Below, piece after piece: positions 28,359 through 37,797 of a DNA stretch of 64,000 nt. Source of the DNA: Flectobacillus longus (GTDB taxonomy: Bacteria > Bacteroidota > Bacteroidia > Cytophagales > Spirosomataceae); the NCBI RefSeq assembly GCF_030056705.1, contig NZ_JASHIC010000004.1, positions 186,001-250,000 of the forward strand, given 5' to 3'. Below the pieces are notes generated by a model that saw only the letters and a program-made list of their open reading frames with translations, searched no databases and had not been told where the DNA came from. Position 1 is the first letter of the stretch. The number at the start of each line of letters is the position of its first letter. The position numbers were made by a program, and so were the translations under genes.

Positions 28359-30401
28359 ATGAACATCCCAGATACACATGATGATTTTTGCCAGCTTTGG
28401 GCAAACAATCAGCAGCACTTAATTGCGCCCTATCTCAATGGGCAAAGTAACTTTATACCACATCTTTTGCCCGAATTAGCAGTTAAGGTTCCTACCGCCC
28501 AGATTGCTTATTTATTAGAAAAAAAATTGGGGCAAACTACTTTTTACCAAGCTATTAACCCCAATAATACTGTCGATAGTCCTGTCAAATCACTACCTGA
28601 TGGTCAATGGCTCAAAACAGTCAATATGGTCGGCATCAATGTCCGAACTATACAGAGCTTTTGGAATGTAGTAAAATATTCACTTACGCTACCAGCTTCG
28701 CAATCCTCGATTCATTTATTACCTATTTGGGAATGTGGCGTGGTAGCAAGTTTGTATGGTATGGCTGGATGGAACATCAATCCAGAGTTCTATGATGCCG
28801 AACTAGCTAGTTATTATCCTCATTTGGATACTGTCGAAAAGCAGTTGAAAGTGGTGGTTAATATCCTACATGCTTTAGGCAAAACTGTGGGCATGGATGT
28901 GATTCCGCATACTGACCGTTATTCAGAAATTGCTCTTGCCAATCCTCAATATTTTGAATGGTTACAACGGAAAGAATTTGACATAGTAAATCATGAAGAG
29001 AATTTACATATACTAGTTCAAGAACGTATTTTTGAGTTCTTACAAAAAGTAGGACCTTCGGTAGAAATACCTTATCCAAACAATGTTCAGGCATTTTTTG
29101 ACAATACTCAAATAAGCGAATCAGACCGAATTTTGGTATTATTTGGTCAGAAAAAAGACCTTTGGGGACGCAATGGACGACGTAATCAGTTTATTAGTTA
29201 TTTGTTTGAAGAAGGTTATGAGCCTGTGCCTGCCACTATGGCGCCACCGTATCGTGGTTTGGTTGTAGACCCACACGATGAGGCAAAAACTGTAGATGAA
29301 GATGGTAGAGTTTGGCGTGATTATGTGATTGCTAAACCACAAAATATGTCACGTGTTTTTGGGCCTTTGGGAAGATTTAAACTCCATGAAGCCAAAAATA
29401 ATAATGTCGATTGGGAGATAGATTTCGAAAAGCCCCGTGTAGAAGTTTGGGAGTATGTGGCTAATCGTTACTTATCTTTTGCACTCGATTTTAATTTTGA
29501 TTTCATGCGTGGCGATATGTCACACGTGCAAATGCGCCCTGAGGGTACACCTCCTAATCCTGATTTGTATTACGATATTCACAAATACATTAAACATTAT
29601 ATTCGTCAACATAAACCTTCGTTTGGATATTTTGCCGAAAGTTTTTTGGCTCCTCCTAACGAAATGGCCTACGGTATAGAAGAAGAACATTTGGAAGGTT
29701 CAGATACTGATTCTACCCTTGGCGACTTGCAATCTATGGTGGTAGGTTCGCCAAGATTTATTGCAGAATTTGCTCGTTATCATGAATTGGCACAAACTCG
29801 CAGTTTTGCACCCAATTTTACCATTATCACAGCAGATAAAGATGACCCTCGTTTCGATGAATTTTATCTTAAAGGGAACGAATTACGTCTTTTTATGGCC
29901 TTATTTCTGACCGATATGCCATCGTACATGAGCTTGGGCTACGAACAACGTGACTCACATCCTACACCTGCTCCAAACGAACATTACACTAAATTGTATG
30001 TATTTCAGCTTGAGAAAGGACCAAAAGCCACTCATAGCCCGTACATTTGGGGTAAAAACGGACAATTATTTCATAATTTAGAGCAAATCAAAATAATTGC
30101 TGACCAATTGATGCCAAGGATCATACATCAAAAAATAGAATGGTTGATTCCGCCATCGATTCAGAACCAGCACAAGGTTATTGCTTGGAAAATTGAGGGA
30201 GAAACCAATTACGTATTTCTAGCCAATCTGGATATTGAGCAACATATTACTGCTATTGAGCTAAAAGGTATATCAAACGGTACAGAACTCATAAATATTT
30301 TTTCAACTTTTGCATCTCCATTGCAAAACATTAAGCAATCAAATGGAGGTTTTATCGTTAATAGCATGTTAGCAGGAGAATGTAAAATTTTTAAATTATA
30401 A
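28359..30401 (+). CDS. GH13-like glycoside hydrolase (alpha-amylase fold)
   Basis: 680 residues, no signal peptide, so cytoplasmic. Conserved GH13-type regions can be placed: GMDVIPHTDRY (region I, Asp180), FDFMRGDMSHVQ (region II, Arg then Asp386 as nucleophile), FGYFAESF (region III, Glu427 as acid/base) and a C-terminal beta domain after about residue 590. Sequence between motifs is far from well-known amylases, and the usual HD of region IV is not obvious. It could act on glycogen, maltodextrin or trehalose; no related sugar gene is nearby to decide. The start ATG 28359 is the first available. Confidence 0.72.
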   Translation: MNIPDTHDDFCQLWANNQQHLIAPYLNGQSNFIPHLLPELAVKVPTAQIAYLLEKKLGQTTFYQAINPNNTVDSPVKSLPDGQWLKTVNMVGINVRTIQSFWNVVKYSLTLPASQSSIHLLPIWECGVVASLYGMAGWNINPEFYDAELASYYPHLDTVEKQLKVVVNILHALGKTVGMDVIPHTDRYSEIALANPQYFEWLQRKEFDIVNHEENLHILVQERIFEFLQKVGPSVEIPYPNNVQAFFDNTQISESDRILVLFGQKKDLWGRNGRRNQFISYLFEEGYEPVPATMAPPYRGLVVDPHDEAKTVDEDGRVWRDYVIAKPQNMSRVFGPLGRFKLHEAKNNNVDWEIDFEKPRVEVWEYVANRYLSFALDFNFDFMRGDMSHVQMRPEGTPPNPDLYYDIHKYIKHYIRQHKPSFGYFAESFLAPPNEMAYGIEEEHLEGSDTDSTLGDLQSMVVGSPRFIAEFARYHELAQTRSFAPNFTIITADKDDPRFDEFYLKGNELRLFMALFLTDMPSYMSLGYEQRDSHPTPAPNEHYTKLYVFQLEKGPKATHSPYIWGKNGQLFHNLEQIKIIADQLMPRIIHQKIEWLIPPSIQNQHKVIAWKIEGETNYVFLANLDIEQHITAIELKGISNGTELINIFSTFASPLQNIKQSNGGFIVNSMLAGECKIFKL

Positions 30402-30794
30402 GCAATTTTTAATTCTCTTTTTAATATATTTACTCAGGCAGTTCGTTATATTTATGACGAATTGCTTGAAACAAAATCACTAATTTCAGAGTTATTCTAG
30501 AGTGCTATAATTTGATTAGACCTAACCCAATAAAATGACTAACTCTCGTAATCTTATTGTTGGATTGCTCGCTACAATAAATCAATTATCATTGACACTA
30601 TTTGATTTGTGGTTATTAAATGATGCACCAAATGCTATCAAAATAAATAGTATTGGGGTTAAACTTCAAAAAATAACTCTATAAATCACTTTAATTACGT
30701 TACTTACTTTATAAAATTTAATTGATTAGAAATAAACCAATCACACAATAGGTTTAAATCCATCTTATTTGTATAATCCTTAATCTTTACACCC
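30402..30794. other. Intergenic region with one weak small reading frame
   Basis: 393 bases between the glycosidase and HNH genes, AT-rich. The only open frame with an ATG is 30535-30684 (49 codons). No terminator or repeat of the families seen elsewhere was found. Confidence 0.5.
30535..30684 (+). CDS. Possible 49-residue hydrophobic peptide
   Basis: ATG to TAA gives MTNSRNLIVGLLATINQLSL then a further 29 residues, with a moderately hydrophobic first half that could span a membrane. There is no clear ribosome-binding site (Bacteroidetes often lack one) and no recognisable family. Listed only as a possibility; chance open frame is as likely. Confidence 0.2.
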   Translation: MTNSRNLIVGLLATINQLSLTLFDLWLLNDAPNAIKINSIGVKLQKITL

Positions 30795-31391
30795 ATGACA
30801 GAAAAGAAAACAGCGTTGAAAATCAACAAAATCAGTAGTTTCTGGAACGAGAAATGGGTGGATATTCCGTTCACTGAAGTAGAAAATCCTCCTCGTTATC
30901 AGGTATCCAACTATGGAAGACTTAAAAGTTTCCAAAATGACCCTGTAAATGGCGAAATTATTGCTGGCTCCAAAATTCAAGGATATAAATCATTGAATAT
31001 CAGAGCAAAAGGCAATAAATCTTTAAATCGCTATGTACATAAACTTGTGGCTGAGTTTTTCTTGAAAAAAGACTCGGATGAGAAGAAATTTGTGATTCAC
31101 CTCGACCACGACAAGCTTAATAATCATTGGGAAAATTTGAAATGGGTTACACGTGATGAAATGACCATTCATAACCGTGATAATCCAGCCGTGAGAGACA
31201 AAGTTATTCCAAGAAGAACCAAAAACTATAAGCTCACAGAAAGTAAGGTTTTGATGATTAAAAAGATGCTTCGTTCAGACAAAAACCGTCTGAAAATGAT
31301 TGCAAAGCAATTTGGCATCACTCACACCCAACTTAACCGTATTCGCTCTGGTGAAAACTGGGGCCATGTAAAATTGGATGATGAAAAATAA
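30795..31391 (+). CDS. NUMOD4/HNH endonuclease-like protein with C-terminal helix-turn-helix
   Basis: 198 residues. NUMOD4-like segment at residues about 14-45 (WVDIPFTEVENPPRYQVSNYGRLKSF), then an HNH-type segment RYVHKLVAEFF...VIHLDHDKLNNHWENLKWVT, where the usual HIDGNKxNN reads HLDHDKLNN. The C-terminus (about 145-190) resembles an HTH (MIAKQFGITHTQLNRIRSG). In phages and introns such proteins are homing endonucleases; single chromosomal copies with this layout are common in Bacteroidetes. No intron, intein or interrupted gene is visible here, so a regulatory or DNA-binding role is as likely. Confidence 0.82.
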   Translation: MTEKKTALKINKISSFWNEKWVDIPFTEVENPPRYQVSNYGRLKSFQNDPVNGEIIAGSKIQGYKSLNIRAKGNKSLNRYVHKLVAEFFLKKDSDEKKFVIHLDHDKLNNHWENLKWVTRDEMTIHNRDNPAVRDKVIPRRTKNYKLTESKVLMIKKMLRSDKNRLKMIAKQFGITHTQLNRIRSGENWGHVKLDDEK

Positions 31392-31422
31392 AAGCGGTCG
31401 GAGTTAATCTCCGACCGCTTTT
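31390..31422. terminator. Terminator after the HNH gene (shared AAAGCGGTCGGAG stem)
   Basis: AAAAGCGGTCGGAG, 5-base loop, CTCCGACCGCTTTT, then ATTTTAT. It overlaps the HNH stop codon and lies between convergent genes. The same stem core recurs at 47562-47597 and 59216-59250. Confidence 0.92.
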
Positions 31423-31451
31423 ATTTTATAAGTATTACCTCAATTCAACAT

Positions 31452-34400
31452 TTATTGATTCAAAGGTAAAGTAAAGTAAAACGTAGAGCCTGAGCTAGTT
31501 TGTGTGTCAAACCAAATACTCCCTTTGGCGTTGTCTACTACCCATTTTGCCAATGCCAAACCTACGCCAGAGCCTTGTTCTTTAGTACTAAAATCAAGCA
31601 TAAAAATCTTACTTCGGTCTTCTTCAGGAATACCTATACCGTTATCGGTTACACTAAACGTTATGGCTTCAATACCTCTAATTAAACGTACCGTAATAAT
31701 GGGACTACGGTGTGAAGGCACTGATTGAATCGCATTCACTATCAAGTTTTTGATAATATTCCCAGTAAGATGCTTATCTCCTACTACATAAATTGAATTG
31801 GCAGGAATATCTTTAATCAAACGAATTGTCTTATCTTCTAAGAATAGATTAATCACCATGGTGGCTTCTGCAACAATGTCAAAAACCTCTTTCTTAGGAA
31901 TAGGCATTCTGGCAAAATCCGAGAAGGAATTAGCAATATAAGATAGATTATCTATTTGACCCGTAAGTGAATCTATTTGGTCTTTTATCTGAACAGCATC
32001 AATCGTTACCCCACGCGAAAGTTTATGTTGCAACAATTGTAAAGATAACTTCATTGGTGTCAAAGGATTCTTGATTTCGTGTGCTACTTGTTTTGCCATT
32101 TGTTGCCATGCCGACTGCTTATTTGAATCTGCCAAAGCAATTTTAGACTCCTCTAGCTTAATAAGCATTTGATTATAAGCTTTAATCAAAACCCCAATTT
32201 CGTCGTCTGAGCGCCAACTTAATGCCTCATTAGTTTTGCTCAAATCTATTTTTCGCAGTTTATTCGTAATAATCCGTAGGGGTACAGTAAGTGCATTAGA
32301 GGCAAAAAATGATAAGAGTAGCAAGATCACAAATATAGTAGTAAAGGCATTTAGCAAAGAGCCAATCACGGCGCTTACTTCTTTCTCATACCATACTTTT
32401 GAATCATAAAAAGGAATACTGATGATACCCAACAAACGACCTTCATTGGAGCGCATTCCTAAAAATGAGGTTGTAAAAGTTAGATTACCTAATTGTTCGC
32501 TCAAGCTGACTTTTAATTCTTTTTCTTCTATCAATTTTGTGTATGCCAAGGGATTCAAGTATGTTGAAACCATGTTGGTTTGATAGATTAAGTTTTTATT
32601 AGTTGCTAATAGCTTTCCTGTTGTATCAAAAATACTGACGAATTTTTTACTATTCGAAACAATTTTTATCAGCGTATCTGACAAAAACTCTTCGCTCATT
32701 TTACCTTGAGCGTATTTTTCTACTGCTGGCCATACGCTAATACTTACATTTTCAGTTTGGCTCAAATAGGACTGCGATTGGCTTTCTGCCAATTTTGTTC
32801 CTATAATACTTAAAGTAATACCCACCACTAATATCAATGGAAGCAAAAAAGCGACATTCAAATAAATCTGTATTTTCGTTGCCAAACTCACATTCATACG
32901 AGTAAAACCATATCTGACCGAATACAGCAACATCACACAGATAATGGTAACCACCAATACCAAAAACAAGAATGAAAAGTTTGAATACAATCCAGATGGA
33001 GTCATTTCTTCTGAAGAAACAATAATCTTTCTATTGTTTTTTCCTGTTACACCCAAGTGTTTGTACCCGTTGTTGGTAAGTCCTTCGGTAAACAAAAAAG
33101 GATTATTCAAAACTGACAAAGGCATTTTACGCTCATAGTTATAGCCTTTCCCACCAGAATTAACAATATGTCCGTTTTCATAGACCGCAAAGCTGAAATT
33201 ACCAAGTTCTAATTGGGAACCATCAGACATCGTCAAATCAGAAAAAGCATCTTTTGTGATACCGTCTCTTTCTCGAAGATCTAAAACAATATAGCCTACC
33301 TTATCTTCAAAATTAGTTGCCAAAGGAATAAACTCTACATATTGTTTTACAAATCCGTTGCGAGGTTCATTAATAAAAAATAAGTCAGGATAATTGGTTT
33401 TGTATTTTAATCTATTGTACTCTTTTTCGTACATGGCATAACTAGAAGAGCCATCAACGTTAGAAAGCGAATTGCCCGCTGGGTCGAATACTGATATCTC
33501 TACATCATAATAATCGAAGTAGTTATCTAATAAAGACTTTTTGAAATAATTCTGCACTTCTTCTCTTGGCAAAACAGCCTTCCGGGCAATTCTCAACAAT
33601 GCCGTATCTTCTTTGACTTGAGTCGTAAGTTTGCTCAATAAAAACTCTCCTATTTCATCATTTTCAGCTAAATATTTCTTTCCCAATTGTTGTTTCATAA
33701 CCAAGTCTCTTCGAATAGCTTGTTTATATACCACATTGGTAGCCATAGCTGCACAAATAATCGATGCCGAAAAGAAATAGATGGTAGTTTGGTATCGAAA
33801 AGTATATAGATAACGAGGAAATTGCATCCAAGTTATGAGTCCAATATATAATCCGTGTAAGCTTAGAACGCCAATGCCAATATCAAAAAACAAGGCCCAG
33901 AACACCATACAAAACAAGGATATAACAAATAGTATACCCATATAAACCAATGGCTTAGTAAGCCTTAAAAGCTTAATAAACAAATTGATAAATACATGTG
34001 TTGCCAAGAAATACACTAAGCTTACCAGCAAAAATATACCAATACACGAGGTTTTGAGGGGTCTATCCCAAAAATCAATGCTTAGAGAAATATCGAGTCG
34101 ATACTGAGAAAAAATATAAATATTTACAAGAACAAAATAGAGGCTTTTGTAAATATAAAAACTTAAAAATACTAAAATACTTGCTATAGTTATTTTTAGA
34201 CTTTGGGACACGTGCATCACCCAAAGATAAAACTTCATTTTGTAGTAGTAATTGACCAAATATAGTAACAAGAAAAATACTACTATCAAGTTAAGCATCA
34301 AGTCTCCTAATGAAGGGACAATCGCCGATGAAGCATAAAACTTGGGATTAAAGAGGTTACTTTCATAGAAAATAAAAGGCAACGAATAAAATAACATTAT

Positions 34401-35189
34401 CCCTCTGAGCCCCAACAAGAAAACACCTAATAATACAAAAGCTTTTTCGTATTGATGTTCATGGTTGAGTACCCAAATAACACTTAGTACAAATACTGTT
34501 AGTAATAATAGACCCAATACCCCCAGCACAATGACATTGACAGGTATTGATTGATTTTTTAAACTATCAGCTTTAGGTGGAGTAACAACAAACAAAAATA
34601 TTTGGTCTTCGGTATGAATATTTAAGTGTGGGTTATTAGATTTTTCGACACTTAAATTTTGAGGATCAATTGAAAAAATAGAAGGATTATACGTAGATTT
34701 CAAATGATTGGTTTCGGATTCGTACAAGCGAAATAACTCTATCAATGAAAATATCTCGTACCCCCCCGACTGTCCATGATTAACAACAAATTTATTTCTA
34801 TCTATCTCAAAAGAACGTGCAGTATAAGTTCCTCTTATTTTTTCATATTCAGGCACAAACCTTGAATCTGACCAATAAATTAGTTCGTGATTTTTAAAGA
34901 TAAAATACGGATGTGCTGCCTGAACAGCAAATTGAGAAAATTGAGGCTTCGCTCCTAGTGTTTGTAGCGTAGCAATTATTTTTCGTAAATCTTCCTGCGA
35001 AACATTTACCTCTTCCTGAACTTTCTGTTGGACGTCATACAGATACTTATCTTCAGTAGCACTTACAGGTCCTTTTTCACTTAAAAAATAGACCAAAAAT
35101 GCTAAACTAAAAGTCAGTAAAGCTAGTCCAAGAAATATTTTTCTTTTTTGTACTATAAATCTTATGAAGGATTGTAAATGTATTACCAT
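31452..35189 (-). CDS. Very large NtrY-like sensor histidine kinase
   Basis: 1245 residues. One N-terminal membrane helix (about 14-33), an extracytoplasmic part to about 215, a cluster of about seven to eight helices (216-480), a second extracytoplasmic sensory region (480-730), helices near 735-758 and 768-797, a third sensory region, a helix near 942-968, then HAMP, and a HisKA domain with phospho-acceptor His1037 in KQVAHEIKNPLTPMKLS. The ATPase domain has NLIVNAIQS, DNGIGIP and GSGVGLALAKW. The H-box with PLTPMKLS is typical of NtrY kinases. No response regulator is adjacent, so its partner and signal are unknown. Roughly twice the usual kinase length. Confidence 0.9.
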   Translation of the reverse strand: MVIHLQSFIRFIVQKRKIFLGLALLTFSLAFLVYFLSEKGPVSATEDKYLYDVQQKVQEEVNVSQEDLRKIIATLQTLGAKPQFSQFAVQAAHPYFIFKNHELIYWSDSRFVPEYEKIRGTYTARSFEIDRNKFVVNHGQSGGYEIFSLIELFRLYESETNHLKSTYNPSIFSIDPQNLSVEKSNNPHLNIHTEDQIFLFVVTPPKADSLKNQSIPVNVIVLGVLGLLLLTVFVLSVIWVLNHEHQYEKAFVLLGVFLLGLRGIMLFYSLPFIFYESNLFNPKFYASSAIVPSLGDLMLNLIVVFFLLLYLVNYYYKMKFYLWVMHVSQSLKITIASILVFLSFYIYKSLYFVLVNIYIFSQYRLDISLSIDFWDRPLKTSCIGIFLLVSLVYFLATHVFINLFIKLLRLTKPLVYMGILFVISLFCMVFWALFFDIGIGVLSLHGLYIGLITWMQFPRYLYTFRYQTTIYFFSASIICAAMATNVVYKQAIRRDLVMKQQLGKKYLAENDEIGEFLLSKLTTQVKEDTALLRIARKAVLPREEVQNYFKKSLLDNYFDYYDVEISVFDPAGNSLSNVDGSSSYAMYEKEYNRLKYKTNYPDLFFINEPRNGFVKQYVEFIPLATNFEDKVGYIVLDLRERDGITKDAFSDLTMSDGSQLELGNFSFAVYENGHIVNSGGKGYNYERKMPLSVLNNPFLFTEGLTNNGYKHLGVTGKNNRKIIVSSEEMTPSGLYSNFSFLFLVLVVTIICVMLLYSVRYGFTRMNVSLATKIQIYLNVAFLLPLILVVGITLSIIGTKLAESQSQSYLSQTENVSISVWPAVEKYAQGKMSEEFLSDTLIKIVSNSKKFVSIFDTTGKLLATNKNLIYQTNMVSTYLNPLAYTKLIEEKELKVSLSEQLGNLTFTTSFLGMRSNEGRLLGIISIPFYDSKVWYEKEVSAVIGSLLNAFTTIFVILLLLSFFASNALTVPLRIITNKLRKIDLSKTNEALSWRSDDEIGVLIKAYNQMLIKLEESKIALADSNKQSAWQQMAKQVAHEIKNPLTPMKLSLQLLQHKLSRGVTIDAVQIKDQIDSLTGQIDNLSYIANSFSDFARMPIPKKEVFDIVAEATMVINLFLEDKTIRLIKDIPANSIYVVGDKHLTGNIIKNLIVNAIQSVPSHRSPIITVRLIRGIEAITFSVTDNGIGIPEEDRSKIFMLDFSTKEQGSGVGLALAKWVVDNAKGSIWFDTQTSSGSTFYFTLPLNQ

Positions 35190-35244
35190 GTATGACGCTT
35201 ATCTCTTTAATGATGTTTTGCAATTGATTTGGATTCTATTATCT

Positions 35245-35252
35245 CAAAAATA
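35245..35252 (-). promoter_or_regulatory. Possible -7 element for the histidine kinase
   Basis: CAAAAATA on the plus strand (TATTTTTG on the minus strand) 56 bases before the kinase start. Weak, T-rich box without a clear -33. Confidence 0.3.
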
Positions 35253-35347
35253 AGCAAGTAACTTGGATTCTTTGAGTAATTCATGATGAAACTGTTTAAA
35301 TGGCGTTGAAAACAGCTTTTCGTTTATGAACTAGCGTTAAAAAAAAT

Positions 35348-35371
35348 AGGCAGACTCTAAGAAGTCTGCCT
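35348..35371 (-). terminator. Terminator of metF
   Basis: AGGCAGACT, 6-base loop, AGTCTGCCT. On the minus strand it is followed by ATTTTTTTTAAC. It lies about 25 bases beyond the metF stop. Confidence 0.9.
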
Positions 35372-35395
35372 TTCCTTTAGTTTTTAATCTATATC

Positions 35396-36349
35396 TTAAA
35401 AGATAGCTTGAGCTATCTTTTGTGTACTTTCTGATTTTGACATGGTATAAAAATGCAAAATTGGAGCCCCAAAATCTATCAATTCTTTACATTGTTGGAT
35501 ACACCATTCAATACCAATTTGTTTGACATCTTTATCTGATTTGCAAGTATTTACGGCATTGACTAAATCAATCGGAATATCCAAATGGAATATTCTTGGT
35601 AATACTGTCAACTGCTTACGGGTAGCCAAAGGTTTGAGTCCCGGAATAATAGGAACATTGATTCCTTCTTCACGGCATTTTTTCACAAAATCAAAATACT
35701 TTTGATTATCAAAAAACATTTGTGTTACGATATAATCGGCTCCTAATGCTACTTTTCTTCGCAAATATTCAAAATCAACTTGGAAGTTGGGAGCTTCAAA
35801 ATGTTTTTCAGGATATCCTGCCACACCTATACAAAAATTTGTTGGCGAACTTTCCGTTTCCTCATGCAAAAGCTTTCCTTGATTCATACTTACTACTTGT
35901 TCGAGTAATTCGCTAGCATAAGCATGACCGCCTTTTTCTGGCACAAAAGCTGCGTTACCTTTCACGGGGTCGCCACGTAATACCAATACGTTATCGATAC
36001 CAATGTAGTGCAAATCAAATAAAAAGTCTTCGGTTTCCTCTTGCGTAAAACCTCCACAAATCACATGTGGTACAGCATCTACCTTGAAGCGATTCATAAT
36101 CGAGGCACAAATACCAACTGTTCCTGGACGTTTACGAGTAGGTATTTTCTCAATTCTTCCATTGACTACTTTCTCGATAAACTCTTCTCGGTGATAGGTC
36201 ACTTCAATAAAAGGAGGCTGAAACTCCATCAATGGTTCAATATTATTCATCAATGTTTGAATACTTTCGCCTTTTACGGGAGGAATAATCTCAATTGAGA
36301 AAAGTGTTTTCCCTTTTGCTTCTTCTATATATTGGGTAATTTTAGTCAT
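35396..36349 (-). CDS. metF: 5,10-methylenetetrahydrofolate reductase
   Basis: 317 residues, normal for MetF. FSIEIIPPVKGE at the N-terminus holds the catalytic Glu. EVTYHREE, the FAD-contacting GIDNVLVLRGDPVKG, PTNFCIGVAGYPEKH, GADYIVTQMFFDNQKYFDF and PIIPGLKPLATRKQL are all family motifs. It reduces methylene-THF to methyl-THF, the methyl donor for MetH, whose gene is at 55357-59127. Cytoplasmic flavoprotein. Preceded on the same strand by a small conserved gene after 26 bases, likely co-transcribed. Confidence 0.95.
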   Translation of the reverse strand: MTKITQYIEEAKGKTLFSIEIIPPVKGESIQTLMNNIEPLMEFQPPFIEVTYHREEFIEKVVNGRIEKIPTRKRPGTVGICASIMNRFKVDAVPHVICGGFTQEETEDFLFDLHYIGIDNVLVLRGDPVKGNAAFVPEKGGHAYASELLEQVVSMNQGKLLHEETESSPTNFCIGVAGYPEKHFEAPNFQVDFEYLRRKVALGADYIVTQMFFDNQKYFDFVKKCREEGINVPIIPGLKPLATRKQLTVLPRIFHLDIPIDLVNAVNTCKSDKDVKQIGIEWCIQQCKELIDFGAPILHFYTMSKSESTQKIAQAIF

Positions 36350-36375
36350 TTGTGAGTTGTAATTAAAAATTAAAT

Positions 36376-36669
36376 CTATTGTTGTAATTCAAGTACCAAA
36401 TTTTCCCATTCTTTTTCTAGTGAATAAGATGGCATTTTGGATTTGGCACGTGAGTACCAATAGTTGGCATTCCAGTTGTCGCCTTCTTTACGATGCAAAT
36501 ATGCGTGCAAACGATCATAAGGTTGACTTCCTTCGTTTGACTGAGCTATTTCGTGGGCCGATTCCCAATCGCCTTTTGCATCATACCAAAGAGCTTTCAG
36601 AAATATATTGCATTCCTGAGGAGGAAATTCTTCCGACAAGGTGTTTTTCAAATAAGAGGCTGTAATCAT
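36376..36669 (-). CDS. Small conserved protein of unknown function
   Basis: 97 residues. Helical, Trp-rich protein with ALWYDAKGDWESAHEIAQ and RLHAYLHRKEGDNWNANYWY, a half-TPR-like pattern seen in small conserved proteins of several phyla. It lies 26 bases upstream of metF on the same strand, so the two probably share a transcript, but nothing in the sequence links it to folate. Function unknown. Confidence 0.75.
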   Translation of the reverse strand: MITASYLKNTLSEEFPPQECNIFLKALWYDAKGDWESAHEIAQSNEGSQPYDRLHAYLHRKEGDNWNANYWYSRAKSKMPSYSLEKEWENLVLELQQ

Positions 36670-36760
36670 TGTTGTGTATAGGATTCCATTTTAAAGTTGG
36701 AAAGTTACGCTATATGGTCAATTCAATAAAATATTTTACAGAAAATCTGATTGCAAGTAT

Positions 36761-36768
36761 TAATTTTG
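36761..36768 (+). promoter_or_regulatory. Possible -7 element before the L,D-transpeptidase gene
   Basis: TAATTTTG matches TAnnTTTG about 140 bases before the start at 36910. The long leader makes this a weak candidate. Confidence 0.25.
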
Positions 36769-36909
36769 GCACAAAAGGAATTCCACCCCCTCCCTTGACT
36801 TTTACACACTTTTTTGTACCTTGTTTGTGAGACTTTCTGACATAAACACGTCTTAAGCTTACTAATTGGCTTTTAGATTTATTCGAACCTTTAATATTCA
36901 ACCCGAACC

Positions 36910-37659
36910 ATGAAACACATTTTCCTAGCCTTTATTACACTCCTAGGCTTTGAAGGTTTTGCCCAGACAAATCCTTCTTTTTATTCTAAACAATTACAGT
37001 TTCCACGTGTGCGAGAAGCTGTCAAACTCAAAGGAAAGGCTGTGGAGGATTTACTAAAAGCAAAGGGTATCAATACGCAAAAGTATGATATGTTTATTCG
37101 GGCCTTCAAGAAAGAACGAATCCTAGAAGTTTGGGTCAAAAACCAAGAAAGTACACAATATACTTTAGCCAAAACATACGATTTTTGTGCTACCACAGGT
37201 GTATTAGGCCCCAAACGCCGTTCTGGCGACCGACAAATGCCTGAAGGTTTTTATAACGTGAATGCTTTCAATCCTCAAAGCGAGTATGTGTTATCGTTTC
37301 GAGTAGGTTATCCCAATGCCTCCGATCTCAAATTTGCCGACCCAATCAACCCTGGCGATAATATCTTTATCCATGGCTCATGCCTGACAATCGGCTGTAT
37401 TCCTGTTGGTGACGAACTTATCAACGAACTATATCTGTTTGCGATTAAAGCAAAAAATAGCGGCAATGATATTCCTGTGCATATCTTCCCTACAAAATTG
37501 AGTGATGAAAATTACAGTGCTTTAAAACAAGAATTTAGTTCAAATAACGACTTAATCGAATTTTGGTCTTGGTTAAAACCAGGGTATCAGTACTTCGAAA
37601 CTACTCACAAACTTCCTAAGGTGACGATTGCGTCTGATGGGAAATATGTTGTTAACTAA
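36910..37659 (+). CDS. YafK-like L,D-transpeptidase family protein
   Basis: 249 residues, signal peptide at 1-18 (ending FEGFAQ). The catalytic YkuD-type motif is IFIHGSCLTIGCIPV with His155 and Cys163; the double-Cys form HGSCxTxGCIxV is that of the YafK/DpaA branch. KERILEVWVKNQES near residue 62 and CATTGVLGPKRRSGDRQMPEG near 95 also fit. Some YafK relatives remove Braun lipoprotein from peptidoglycan, others form 3-3 crosslinks; here the substrate is not known. Periplasmic. It has its own terminator. Confidence 0.9.
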   Translation: MKHIFLAFITLLGFEGFAQTNPSFYSKQLQFPRVREAVKLKGKAVEDLLKAKGINTQKYDMFIRAFKKERILEVWVKNQESTQYTLAKTYDFCATTGVLGPKRRSGDRQMPEGFYNVNAFNPQSEYVLSFRVGYPNASDLKFADPINPGDNIFIHGSCLTIGCIPVGDELINELYLFAIKAKNSGNDIPVHIFPTKLSDENYSALKQEFSSNNDLIEFWSWLKPGYQYFETTHKLPKVTIASDGKYVVN

Positions 37660-37687
37660 ATAACAAAACCAAGAACTTAGTATTTCT

Positions 37688-37733
37688 ATAAACAACAGGA
37701 GGCACGATAAAGCTCGTGCCTCCTGTTGTTTAT
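37688..37733 (+). terminator. Perfect 20-bp-stem terminator after the L,D-transpeptidase gene
   Basis: A perfect stem with core CAGGAGGCACGA / TCGTGCCTCCTG, 6-base loop, and TTGTTTAT after it. Confidence 0.85.
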
Positions 37734-37797
37734 AAGCGATATATCTCGTAATATTCGAAACTAATACCTTCATTCATGCCCTGAATCAAATCATTTT

